Program-made: the position numbers and the translations under genes | NCBI GenBank assembly: GCA_003133685.1 | Contig: PKYQ01000028.1 | Span: 152,454-216,453, forward strand | Source: Acidimicrobiaceae bacterium | GTDB lineage: Bacteria > Actinomycetota > Acidimicrobiia > Acidimicrobiales > RAAP-2 | Reading direction: 5' to 3' | Length of the DNA: 64,000 nt | Part shown: positions 52,179-60,073 of the stretch, piece by piece | Numbering within the stretch: position 1 is the stretch's first letter | Layout: every line of letters starts with the position of its first letter | The notes under the pieces: generated by a model | Seen by the model: the letters and a program-made list of their open reading frames with translations, nothing else | The model's database searches: none | Told to the model about the DNA's origin: nothing

Positions 52179-53804
52179 ATGTGGAATACGACGGACCATT
52201 TTGCGACCCTTGGTAGGGTGGGAATATCACACCAACTTTTGCGTGATGGAGTAGTCAGCAGCCTCGTGCCCCCTGAAAGCCACGATCGCCCAGTGGAGAA
52301 GCCATTTCGTGACCTAATCGAAGAACGTGCCGTCACGCGCGAACGCGCCGCGTGGCTATTGGGGGCTCGGGTTAATCAACAGGTTTCATACCGCCAAGTC
52401 CGTGAGCGCACACGTGATTGGGCCAACGTTTTTTCGTCCGTGGGACTTCGCGACGGTGACCGGGTAGGACTGCTCGTCTCAGATCCCCTGGAATTTGGAA
52501 CGTGTTTCGTCAGCGCCCTCGCGTACGGACTTTGGGTCGCCCCGCTTGATCCCACGCTCGAGTATCCGAATGGCCAGACACTCGACGAGCGCGCCACACG
52601 CCTCCACCTCAACGCCATCGTGAGTGATCGCGCCGCGCCCGTGGCATTGTCGACCACGTGGATAGACCTGCATGACGGTTCCTCAGGCGATACCGCCAGC
52701 GATGACATGCCCTCGCCGAACGGCGGCGGCGTGATTCTGGCGACGTCGGGCACCACGGGAACACCGAAGATCATGGCCCTACCTGTGGCTCAACTGGTCT
52801 ACGCCGCCGACTTAATCGCGCGCCACAACGAGTTGACGACGGTCGATCGAGGATTCAATCCTCTGCCGCTTTGGCACGTGAACGCTGAGGTCGTTGCGCT
52901 GCTCGCAACTTTTCTATCGGGTTCGTCGCTCGTGCTCGACGACGGCTTCCATCGCACCGATTTCTGGTCTCTGATGGATCGTCTCGAGGTCACCTGGATC
53001 AACGCGGTACCCGCAATTATCTCGCGCCTGGTTACGCGACACGGTGACGAGGCCATACCCCAGCGAGTGCGCTTCATACGCTCGGCCTCCGCGCCGCTTT
53101 CGGGACCTTTATTAGAGGCCTTTGAAGCTCAAACGAACATTGTCGTTGTTGAGTCCTACGGCATGACCGAGGCGGCGAGTCAAATCTGCGCCAATCCACT
53201 TCGGGGACCGAGAAAGAGGGGCTCGGTCGGTCCGGCGGTTGGCGTCCAACTTCGTGTCATCGCGTCGCCAATTTCGTCGCGCGCCGACGCTCATCACCCC
53301 GGACACGTCGAGATCCGCGGCGCCTCCGTCATCAAGCGTTACGAAGGTGACGGCTACGAGGACCGATTTGATCCTGAGGGTTGGCTGCGCACCGGTGATC
53401 TTGGTTATTTGGACGAAGACGACTATCTCTTTCTCGTCGGGCGAAGTGACGACGTCATCAACCGGGGTGGCGAAAAAATCTTTCCTCGAGAGATCGAAGA
53501 CGTAATCCTTGGTGTGCCCGGCGTCCTGGGAGCGGCGGTGATCGGCGCCGCCGACGAAGTTTTCCATCAGGTTCCCGTTGCCTTCGTTCAATTAGAGAAC
53601 GTAACATCGTCGACACCGCTTGACGCGATACGTACGGTGACGGCACAGATTCGCAACGAGCTCGCCGTAACGTTCGTGCGGACCCGCCGTCCGGTCGAGT
53701 TAAACGTCGTCGTCCATTTGCCGGTCAACGCGACCGGGAAGGTCAAAAAGGGCGAGCTACTGGACGACACCGTAGAGATCATTACGCGTGAGAGTCTCCA
53801 ATGA
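52179..53804 (+). CDS. AMP-forming acyl-CoA synthetase/ligase (ANL superfamily)
   Basis: A 541-residue adenylate-forming enzyme. P-loop ATSGTTGTPKIM near 190-201, ESYGMTEAASQ (ATP/acyl motif), GWLRTGDLGYLDEDDYLF, VGRSDDVINRGGEKIFPREIED (hinge region), and the catalytic Lys region NATGKVKK near the end are all intact. It activates a carboxylic acid to acyl-AMP and then usually acyl-CoA; the substrate is unknown. It lies between SGNH paralogue 1 and a membrane acyltransferase on the same strand, so it may supply activated acyl groups to that enzyme. ATG 52179 is the longest start, with weak ribosome-binding context. Confidence 0.9.
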   Translation: MWNTTDHFATLGRVGISHQLLRDGVVSSLVPPESHDRPVEKPFRDLIEERAVTRERAAWLLGARVNQQVSYRQVRERTRDWANVFSSVGLRDGDRVGLLVSDPLEFGTCFVSALAYGLWVAPLDPTLEYPNGQTLDERATRLHLNAIVSDRAAPVALSTTWIDLHDGSSGDTASDDMPSPNGGGVILATSGTTGTPKIMALPVAQLVYAADLIARHNELTTVDRGFNPLPLWHVNAEVVALLATFLSGSSLVLDDGFHRTDFWSLMDRLEVTWINAVPAIISRLVTRHGDEAIPQRVRFIRSASAPLSGPLLEAFEAQTNIVVVESYGMTEAASQICANPLRGPRKRGSVGPAVGVQLRVIASPISSRADAHHPGHVEIRGASVIKRYEGDGYEDRFDPEGWLRTGDLGYLDEDDYLFLVGRSDDVINRGGEKIFPREIEDVILGVPGVLGAAVIGAADEVFHQVPVAFVQLENVTSSTPLDAIRTVTAQIRNELAVTFVRTRRPVELNVVVHLPVNATGKVKKGELLDDTVEIITRESLQ

Positions 53805-53862
53805 CGGGGTTGCCGCCATCGCGCAGTGAGCGGGCCTTGAGTATGGAGTTGGTGACTGCTTT

Positions 53863-55089
53863 GTGAGCACGGCCACGACGCCGCCGGCGGGTACCCGCAA
53901 GCGCTTAGATCACATCGACGCCATGCGTCCCGTCAAACAGGCGGCGGTCATTTCGACGCACGCGTTAATCTTCTTCGCGCCGCTCGCCACCAGCACCACG
54001 GTCGTCGGGCTGATCATGCTGACGCGCTTCTCGCGTGACGCCTTCCTCTTCGTATCGGCGTGCATGCTCACCTACAGCTATAAGGACAGTCAGAAGATCG
54101 CACTCGTCCACTACTCGAAACGACGGTTTCTTTCGGTCGGCGTGCCGTATTTGACTTGGACGGTGATCTACTTCTTCTACACGTCACTGACGGACGTGAA
54201 GGGAATTCCCTTTTATTCGTTCCATTCCGCCGACATCCTCAGCACGGCGGGGCTTCATTACTTCGTGCACATCCTGCTCACGGGCTACTACCACCTCTAT
54301 TACTTGATCGTGATAATGGAGTTCTATCTCGTGTTCCCGTTGTTGATGAAATTCGTACGGCGCTTTTCCCAGTGGCACACCCCAATCATGGTGTTCGCCC
54401 TCGTGTGGCAGGTTGCGTTCGGCGTCCTCGTGAGTCCCCATCTCATTGCGTTCAAGATCTCGGGAGTTTTCCAAACACGATTGATCACTTCGTACGCCAT
54501 CTACCTCATTGGCGGCATGATCGTGGCCTTGCACCTCGATCCGATTCACGAGTGGATCTGCGACAAGGCCCGTTGGATTATTACGTTCACCATCGCCAGC
54601 GCCCTGGTTGCTGAGGTCTTGAGCTACCAGACACGCCACGGATCGTTACCGGCGTACTTCAAGACTGGTACGAATATCTTTTCGCCGGCGATCTTGCCAT
54701 TCAACGTGGGAGCGATCCTGTGTGTCTACCTCTTGGGCGTCTATCTCGTCGCCCCGCAACGCCGTCTACGCACGCGCGCGATCGTGAAATCGGGTTCGGA
54801 CAACTCCTACGGCGTGTATCTCTCACAGATGCTGTGGATACCGTTTCTTTTGCGGGTTCGCAACTCTTTGGGGTTTCACATTCCGTGGCCCGTGGCGGCG
54901 CCGCTGGCGTTGATCCTCGTCTACTTCATGGGCTACGTCTTCACTGCACTTATGGCGCGCACGCCCGTGGCCCGCGCGGTGACCGGTCGGGGCCAGGCGT
55001 CGTGGAGTTCGTTACGCCCCAAGCACTACGATTCGTCGCCCAAGGATGATGAAACGAGTGTCAGTCCGCTCGACGTCGCGACGGAGTAG
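53863..55089 (+). CDS. Membrane acyltransferase family 3 protein
   Basis: A 408-residue integral membrane acyltransferase (OafA/NolL/YrhL-type) with about 10 helices. HIDAMRPVKQAAVISTHALIFF near the start holds the conserved His/Arg region of the family, and VHILLTGYYHLYYLIVIMEFYLVFPLL is the core. These enzymes move acetyl or other acyl groups from cytosolic donors to cell-surface glycans or lipids. GTG 53863 is used. 58 bp downstream of the ligase, so likely cotranscribed. The C-terminal tail (SSPKDDETSVSPLDVATE) lacks the SGNH domain sometimes fused to this family; separate SGNH genes flank instead. Confidence 0.88.
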   Translation: MSTATTPPAGTRKRLDHIDAMRPVKQAAVISTHALIFFAPLATSTTVVGLIMLTRFSRDAFLFVSACMLTYSYKDSQKIALVHYSKRRFLSVGVPYLTWTVIYFFYTSLTDVKGIPFYSFHSADILSTAGLHYFVHILLTGYYHLYYLIVIMEFYLVFPLLMKFVRRFSQWHTPIMVFALVWQVAFGVLVSPHLIAFKISGVFQTRLITSYAIYLIGGMIVALHLDPIHEWICDKARWIITFTIASALVAEVLSYQTRHGSLPAYFKTGTNIFSPAILPFNVGAILCVYLLGVYLVAPQRRLRTRAIVKSGSDNSYGVYLSQMLWIPFLLRVRNSLGFHIPWPVAAPLALILVYFMGYVFTALMARTPVARAVTGRGQASWSSLRPKHYDSSPKDDETSVSPLDVATE

Positions 55090-55124
55090 ACGTATCGATT
55101 CTTGGGTCGGAACTTCGCCGTCGC

Positions 55125-56021
55125 TCAGAGGGCGGCAGGAAGTTTGGCGGCGATCGCCGACGCGATGATCTCGTAGCCACCGTCGTTGGGGTGCAGATTG
55201 GGGCCGTAGGGTGCCGGGTTACACATCCAGGTGAGTGCGCAATTATTGGCGACATTGGTGGCGACGGTGCCCACGCCGGACATCGTGGTTGGCGTGTGAT
55301 CGAAGTTCTTGAAGGCCTTCGCCACGTTGGCCGTGGGAATGAGGAATGACTGGTAGATGCGCGACAGCGTTCGATTGAGCGTTGACATTGCGTCGAGGCT
55401 CTTGGTGGCCTTGGCGATACCGGATGTACCGTGCAGGGCGCTCTCGAGGAAGGGGTCGTAGTGGCCCACGCCCACGAAATGGACGTTCGGTCCGGCCACC
55501 GCTTCGAGGGTCGACAGGATTTGTGGAAGCTCCTGGCGTACCGTGGCAAATCCTTGATTGAGACAGGCTGAAACACCGGTTGTCATCTTGATGCACTTAA
55601 CGACGTTGTTGAATCCCAAGTCGACTGTGACGATGCCGGTTTGGTCGTGGTGGCTTTGGAGGAAGGAGACGGCCGTTGTCAGCTGGGTGACTGGCGACTG
55701 GTAGCAGTGGTCGCCTCCGTAGAGCATCTTCGTCGTGGATTCGCCCGGACATCCCGTCTGGACCAATTCCAACGCGACACCGTTCGCGGCCTCGAGAGCG
55801 ACCAGGTCGTTGGCGTAGCCACTGGCCGTCGGCTCGCCGTGCGGATTCGAAAGCGTAGGCTGGACGCCCACGGAAGCAGAGCCCCCGATGTCCAAGTAAA
55901 AAATTGAAGGTGTCGTCGCCGCTCCGGCGACGCCGGTGCCCCCGAGACCAACGAGCGCGAGCGAAAGTGTCGCGAGCGCAATCCCAACGGAGACGACCAG
56001 AGAACGTGCAGTACGCCTCAT
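55125..56021 (-). CDS. Secreted SGNH-hydrolase-like protein, paralogue 2
   Basis: A 298-residue exported protein from ATG 56021. Signal peptide RTARSLVVSVGIALATLSLALVGL with cleavage near GVAGAAT. SGNH blocks: Ser in YLDIGGSAS, Gly in TGCPGEST, Asn in DLGFNN, and His in NLHPNDGGY. It is homologous to the gene at 51166 throughout, including the CNPAPYGP/CTPPPFGP segment and the Cys pattern. As in paralogue 1, the canonical Asp three residues before His is Pro. It converges with the acyltransferase gene (35 bp). Confidence 0.78.
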   Translation of the reverse strand: MRRTARSLVVSVGIALATLSLALVGLGGTGVAGAATTPSIFYLDIGGSASVGVQPTLSNPHGEPTASGYANDLVALEAANGVALELVQTGCPGESTTKMLYGGDHCYQSPVTQLTTAVSFLQSHHDQTGIVTVDLGFNNVVKCIKMTTGVSACLNQGFATVRQELPQILSTLEAVAGPNVHFVGVGHYDPFLESALHGTSGIAKATKSLDAMSTLNRTLSRIYQSFLIPTANVAKAFKNFDHTPTTMSGVGTVATNVANNCALTWMCNPAPYGPNLHPNDGGYEIIASAIAAKLPAAL

Positions 56022-56307
56022 ATGGAACGTCAATTGATCTCCGATCGGTGGGGGTGAGGCTTAGGAATCCTAATGGGTGAACTTGTCGAAGTATTCAGCC
56101 ATATTAAGGATCGCCCGCACCGATCGCACTGAACATGGTGTGGTGATCTGATGTTCGAGAGAAGTTTCCCTTCGTCAGGTGCAACACGTTCCGTACCACA
56201 TTGTGGCTAACGTGAAAGTGGGCCGAGGATTATCGCCTTCCTCGAAACTGGCTGCTCCGGACCCTGGAAGCAACTGCACTGCGCAGTGGCGGGTGAGCGA
56301 CGAACGA

Positions 56308-57795
56308 ATGAGCCCAGAACTGAAGACTTCAGTTCCCACCATGCTGCCTCCCGCGGGTACGCTGCCGCCGGGACCATCGAACGACAGTGCCTCGAGCGCG
56401 AAACGGCCGCGCGCGGCGGCCCGTCTGGACCGCATGCCGGCAACGTGGTGGCTCGCCAGCATCATGGGTCTACTTTTTCTGAGCTGGCTCATCGAGTCAT
56501 ACGACATCGGTCTGACGGGTTCGGTTCTGCCGTCGCTCACACAACAGTTCGCTCTTTCGACCGCGATGAAGTCCTTTGTCGCGGTTGCCGCCAATATCGG
56601 CATCGTGATCGGTATTGTGCCGGCCGGTCGACTGGCCGACCGGTTCGGTCGACGAAAGGTGTTGATCGTCGGCACCGCCGCGTACGCGATCTTGACGTTC
56701 GCGACCGGTTTCGCGCACGGCCTCGCCAGCCTGATCACGCTGCGCATCGTTGACGGCATCGCCATGGGCGCAGTCTTCCCGATCCCCTACATCTACGCCA
56801 GCGAACTCTGCCCGCCCAATCGCCGTGGTCGATTTACTGGCTGGGCCGATTCATTCTTATCCTTCGGTTATTTCCTCTCGCCGCTTTTGGCCCTGCTCTT
56901 GATCCCCAACGTCAATGACACTGAGGGTTGGCGCATCATGTTCATGATCGGCGGTATTCCGATTTTGTTCGCGTTGCTGGCGTGGCGCTTTCTACCTGAG
57001 TCACCGCGGTGGCTCGAATCTAAGGGCCATTGGTTGGAATCCGAGGCGGCGTTGGCAAAGATGGAAGCGAGGGCCGAGCGTTCGCTTGGTGCGCCACTCG
57101 CTCCGTTGCCACCAGAGGTCGAAGTGCCAGCCGTTGCACCCCTCCATCCATTGCGAGCAATCTTCAAGCCACCCCTTCGTCGTCGCTCCGCAACGCTCTG
57201 GGTCACCTTTGGCGGAACATTCTTCATCTTTTATTCGATTCAGACCTTCATGCCGACGGTCGTCGCCAAGATGGGCTATCCGCTGACGTCCGCATTCGAA
57301 TTCACGGCGATAATTGTTGGGGTCTCCATTCCGGGCAAGATGCTCGAGGCGTACGTCATCGAGCGTTGGGGACGCAAGCCGGTGATCATTGGCTTTACCA
57401 CGATTGCGGCGTTGGCGGCGATGGCCTTCGGCTTCGTCCGTGGCGCGATACCCATCATCGCCTTGGGTTGTCTGATGTCGTTCTTCGGTATAGGTGTCGA
57501 TCCGGCGGTAAAGACCTACACCTCCGAAAGCTACCCAACCGAAATTCGAGCGTGGGGAGTCGCGACGACCGAAGGATTCGGACGTCTTATCTCGGGCGTC
57601 GCCGGTCCTTCGCTCATACCGATCATGCTGTCGAACTTCGGCGTCGGCGCGGTCTACTCGCTCGTAGGTTCCGTCGCCTTGATTGCCGTGGTGATCGTCT
57701 TCATCTTCGGGCGAGAGACACACGGCATGACTCTTGAGCAGAGCGCAGACGTGAACGCACCACTTGAGCGCACTCGATCGGTCCTCACTACATAA
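56308..57795 (+). CDS. MFS transporter, sugar/metabolite:H+ symporter type
   Basis: A 495-residue 12-helix transporter. Loop 2-3 motif GRLADRFGRRKVLI, YIYASELCPPNRRGRFTGW after helix 4-5, and FLPESPRWLESKG after helix 6 are signatures of the metabolite/H+ symporter group. ATG 56308 is preferred; the frame is open to a GTG at 56179, but that extension is not helix-like. ATG 56341 is another option. The central hydrophilic loop (around 230-290) is normal. Substrate unknown; the adjacent SGNH gene diverges. Confidence 0.87.
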   Translation: MSPELKTSVPTMLPPAGTLPPGPSNDSASSAKRPRAAARLDRMPATWWLASIMGLLFLSWLIESYDIGLTGSVLPSLTQQFALSTAMKSFVAVAANIGIVIGIVPAGRLADRFGRRKVLIVGTAAYAILTFATGFAHGLASLITLRIVDGIAMGAVFPIPYIYASELCPPNRRGRFTGWADSFLSFGYFLSPLLALLLIPNVNDTEGWRIMFMIGGIPILFALLAWRFLPESPRWLESKGHWLESEAALAKMEARAERSLGAPLAPLPPEVEVPAVAPLHPLRAIFKPPLRRRSATLWVTFGGTFFIFYSIQTFMPTVVAKMGYPLTSAFEFTAIIVGVSIPGKMLEAYVIERWGRKPVIIGFTTIAALAAMAFGFVRGAIPIIALGCLMSFFGIGVDPAVKTYTSESYPTEIRAWGVATTEGFGRLISGVAGPSLIPIMLSNFGVGAVYSLVGSVALIAVVIVFIFGRETHGMTLEQSADVNAPLERTRSVLTT

Positions 57796-57883
57796 ATGCG
57801 GTTCGCAATGCCGAGTACATCGAACAGTCGATGGTTCTCCGACGTCCGGATCCCGGCGCCATCGATGTTGAGCGGTGATCTCC

Positions 57884-58618
57884 TCACTTTTTCTTGAGCG
57901 TGCAACTAGTGGTTCCGACCCCGCAGCCACCGGTCACTTTGAAGGGAAATTTATGGAACGGTATTATCGGACTGCCGACGTCAATTTGTATATTGGCGTG
58001 CGCAAGGAGCGGTGTTAGGCGAGGGTTGCCGTCGAGCCGCTTCCCGTTCTCAAATACGACCACTCTTCCTTTTGCGGGGCCGACTTGGTTCGGTCCGAGC
58101 GGCTGATTCCAAATGTCGAAGAACTGACCAAGGGAGAAATTACGTTGTCCCGGAGACTCCACGTGGATTATTCCGTCAGCCACGTGCGTGTGCAGCCAGT
58201 AGAGGCAGTCGTACGGCCCGACGTCGTAAAAGTGGCCATTCGAGAATTTCTCGAGGAGGCGAGGTTTGGTGATACCAATACCGGCCGGCAGACGCATCAT
58301 CTTGCCCTTGACGTACACGGAGACGTGAACGTGGACGTGATACTTGACTGTGTCGTCCGACTGCTTCCGGCAACTGATCCCGTCCATGGTCTGACCATCG
58401 CGAGTCGTGGCCGGCGCGAGGTTAGGAACTTTATAGATGAGGACCCCTTCGGGTCCCTTGTACGACGTGGGACTGGCGTTAGCGCTTGATGTTCCGACGA
58501 GCAAAATTGCTCCGGTTCCACCAACGGACGCAAGGACGACCAGCAGAATGGTAGGGATCGTTCTCCGAATCCTTCGCCGGAGCCGTTCTTCAACTGCAAT
58601 CATTTTTTCTTCGTTCAT
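57884..58618 (-). CDS. Membrane-anchored His-rich hypothetical protein
   Basis: A 244-residue protein from ATG 58618 (longer start at 58702 possible). One N-terminal helix (TIPTILLVVLASVGGTGAILLVG) anchors it outside the membrane. The exported part has KYHVHVHVSVYVKGKMMRLP, LHTHVADGIIHVESP, and NFSLGQFFDIWNQPLGP, with several His spaced for metal binding. Two C-terminal Cys (GGCGVGTTSC) and a Lys tail follow. I do not recognise a named family. It is on the same strand as, and 183 bp downstream of, the csoR-SHOCT pair, so a role in metal handling is possible. Confidence 0.65.
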   Translation of the reverse strand: MNEEKMIAVEERLRRRIRRTIPTILLVVLASVGGTGAILLVGTSSANASPTSYKGPEGVLIYKVPNLAPATTRDGQTMDGISCRKQSDDTVKYHVHVHVSVYVKGKMMRLPAGIGITKPRLLEKFSNGHFYDVGPYDCLYWLHTHVADGIIHVESPGQRNFSLGQFFDIWNQPLGPNQVGPAKGRVVVFENGKRLDGNPRLTPLLAHANIQIDVGSPIIPFHKFPFKVTGGCGVGTTSCTLKKK

Positions 58619-58800
58619 TGACGTCGTCGTCGTGATGGAGAACCCGTCATTGTTCGATTTTTCAGGTTCTCGCGATGATGAGCATTGGAGGGCAGCAGGC
58701 AATCATCGTGTAGTTGTGGCCCTGATGTCCTGCGTGCCCGTCGGCGTCTTTTGACGTGTCGGTCGGTTCTTCGAATTGGATATCGGAGTCGGAGCATTTG

Positions 58801-59154
58801 TCATAGCCTGACGACCTGACGGATTGTGCTCGCGACTTCGTCGAGCGCAGCGTCTGCGTCGGTGGCGGAACGACGCACGGCGTCGACGACGCAACTGTGA
58901 ATGTGGTCGTTTAAGAGACCCACGGACACCTCTTGCAGGGCGCGGGTCACCGACGAGACTTGAGTAACAATGTCCGGGCACCAGCGGTCGTCCTCGACCA
59001 TCCTTTGGAGCCCTCGAACTTGACCTTCGATTTTAGAGAGTCTCGCCAGGTAGTCGTCTTTGCCCGACGCGTAGCCTCGGATAGCGCGACGTGCCTTTCC
59101 TCGAGGGATCGGCGTGTGTTCGCCGTCCGCGTGTGATGTTGTCACGGTGGTCAT
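58801..59154 (-). CDS. csoR: CsoR-family Cu(I)-sensing repressor (copy 1)
   Basis: A 117-residue all-helical DUF156 regulator. The Cu(I)-binding CHC triad is present: Cys in DDRWCPDI, His and Cys in NDHIHSCV (H-x3-C). LSKIEGQVRGLQRMVEDD is the conserved DNA-binding/dimer helix. It has an N-terminal basic extension of about 35 residues (PIPRGKARRAIRGYASGK). It shares a TGA/ATG overlap with the upstream SHOCT gene, forming one operon. Apo-CsoR represses and copper relieves; a palindrome upstream of the SHOCT gene may be its operator. Confidence 0.9.
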   Translation of the reverse strand: MTTVTTSHADGEHTPIPRGKARRAIRGYASGKDDYLARLSKIEGQVRGLQRMVEDDRWCPDIVTQVSSVTRALQEVSVGLLNDHIHSCVVDAVRRSATDADAALDEVASTIRQVVRL

Positions 59155-59423
59155 CGCCCAACTCCAGCGACCGGAGTGCGTCCGCTGGCGTCAAGGAGTT
59201 CAATCAACTGGCGGTACTTGTCTTGGTCGATTTCGCCCTTCGCGAGTCGTGGATTAAGAATCGATCGCGCTTCATCGGGACCATTTTCAAGACGTCGGTT
59301 GGAGCGACCGATGACCAAGTAGCAGATGGCCCAGATTGCGAGTCCCCAAATGACGAGCATGGCAAGTGACATGAGAGCAATGTCCCATCCCGACGAACTG
59401 CTTCCGTATTCGAACATCGGCAT
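59151..59423 (-). CDS. SHOCT-domain-like small membrane protein
   Basis: A 90-residue protein with one membrane helix (DIALMSLAMLVIWGLAIWAICYLVIG, residues about 12-37) followed by a cytosolic short C-terminal segment ARSILNPRLAKGEIDQDKYRQLIELLD that fits a SHOCT domain. ATG 59423 has AAAGGAG 8 nt upstream, so the longer ORF (59441) is rejected. It is the first gene of the csoR operon on the minus strand. SHOCT membrane proteins next to CsoR are common in copper-resistance loci. Confidence 0.8.
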   Translation of the reverse strand: MPMFEYGSSSSGWDIALMSLAMLVIWGLAIWAICYLVIGRSNRRLENGPDEARSILNPRLAKGEIDQDKYRQLIELLDASGRTPVAGVGR

Positions 59424-59478
59424 GATTGCTTCTCCTTTCATTACTCAATTCCAAGTACAACATGCGCATGCCGAGCAA

Positions 59479-59493
59479 TACCCATGGGGGGTA
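59479..59493. promoter_or_regulatory. Possible CsoR operator in front of SHOCT-csoR
   Basis: TACCC-ATGGG-GGGTA is an inverted repeat of 5-bp arms, 56 bp upstream of the SHOCT start on the minus strand. It has the same TACCC-N5-GGGTA form as the stronger palindrome at 59664-59684, so both transcription units may be controlled by the CsoR proteins. Confidence 0.5.
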
Positions 59494-59663
59494 GGGCCTA
59501 ACGTCACTTCCTTCAATGTCGGAACTGACAAAGTGGAAACGGCGCATGAGAGAAATTTCTCGGTCGGTCTCCGGCGACAGAGATACGGGGCTTCTAAATG
59601 GACAACGCCGTCCACTAATTATCGAGCGTGTCGAGCACGGCAACAAGGGTCGCGCGTTGAGTG

Positions 59664-59684
59664 TTATACCCCCAAGGGGTATAA
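59664..59684. promoter_or_regulatory. Probable CsoR operator before csoR copy 2
   Basis: TTATACCCC-CAA-GGGGTATAA is a perfect 9-bp inverted repeat (21 nt) located 25 nt before the ATG of the second csoR. G/C-rich inner arms flanked by TATA match the published style of CsoR boxes. Its position so close to the start means a bound repressor would block the promoter and ribosome-binding site region. Confidence 0.7.
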
Positions 59685-59708
59685 TGGCGGAACGAGAAGG
59701 GATGTGCC

Positions 59709-59996
59709 ATGACCAAGCCCGCGTACGTCGACCAGAAGTCCGCACTTCAAAAACGACTGAAGCGAATTGAAGGTCAGGTTCGTGGCCTCGAGCGCATGGT
59801 CGACGAAGACGAGTACTGCATCAACATCCTCGTTCAGATTTCGGCGACGACGCGCGCGCTTCAAGCCGTTGCAATGAATCTCCTCGACGACCATCTCTCT
59901 CATTGCGTCTCCGAGGCGCTGGCAAAGGGTGGCCCGAGCGCTGACGCCAAGGTCAAAGAGGCTCAAGAAGCCATCCGAAGGTTAGTGCGCTCATGA
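59709..59996 (+). CDS. csoR: CsoR-family Cu(I)-sensing repressor (copy 2)
   Basis: A 95-residue DUF156 regulator with the Cu(I) triad: Cys in EDEYCINI, His and Cys in DDHLSHCV. LKRIEGQVRGLERMVDED is the core helix. ATG 59709 has GAGAAGGG about 8 nt upstream and the 21-nt palindrome just in front. It leads into the permease-YHS gene 77 bp downstream, so it likely represses its own operon. It shares the core but not the N-terminal extension of copy 1. Confidence 0.92.
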   Translation: MTKPAYVDQKSALQKRLKRIEGQVRGLERMVDEDEYCINILVQISATTRALQAVAMNLLDDHLSHCVSEALAKGGPSADAKVKEAQEAIRRLVRS

Positions 59997-60073
59997 AACA
60001 AATCAACAGGTTCCGTCAGATGACCCTCTTCGCGAGCGGCCTTACCGTTAGCCAGTTGCGACGGAGTTAGATA

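Noticed and set aside
59326-59712. 128-residue plus-strand ORF
   Set aside because: Runs over the SHOCT gene, both CsoR palindromes and the csoR promoter region; no protein-like features.
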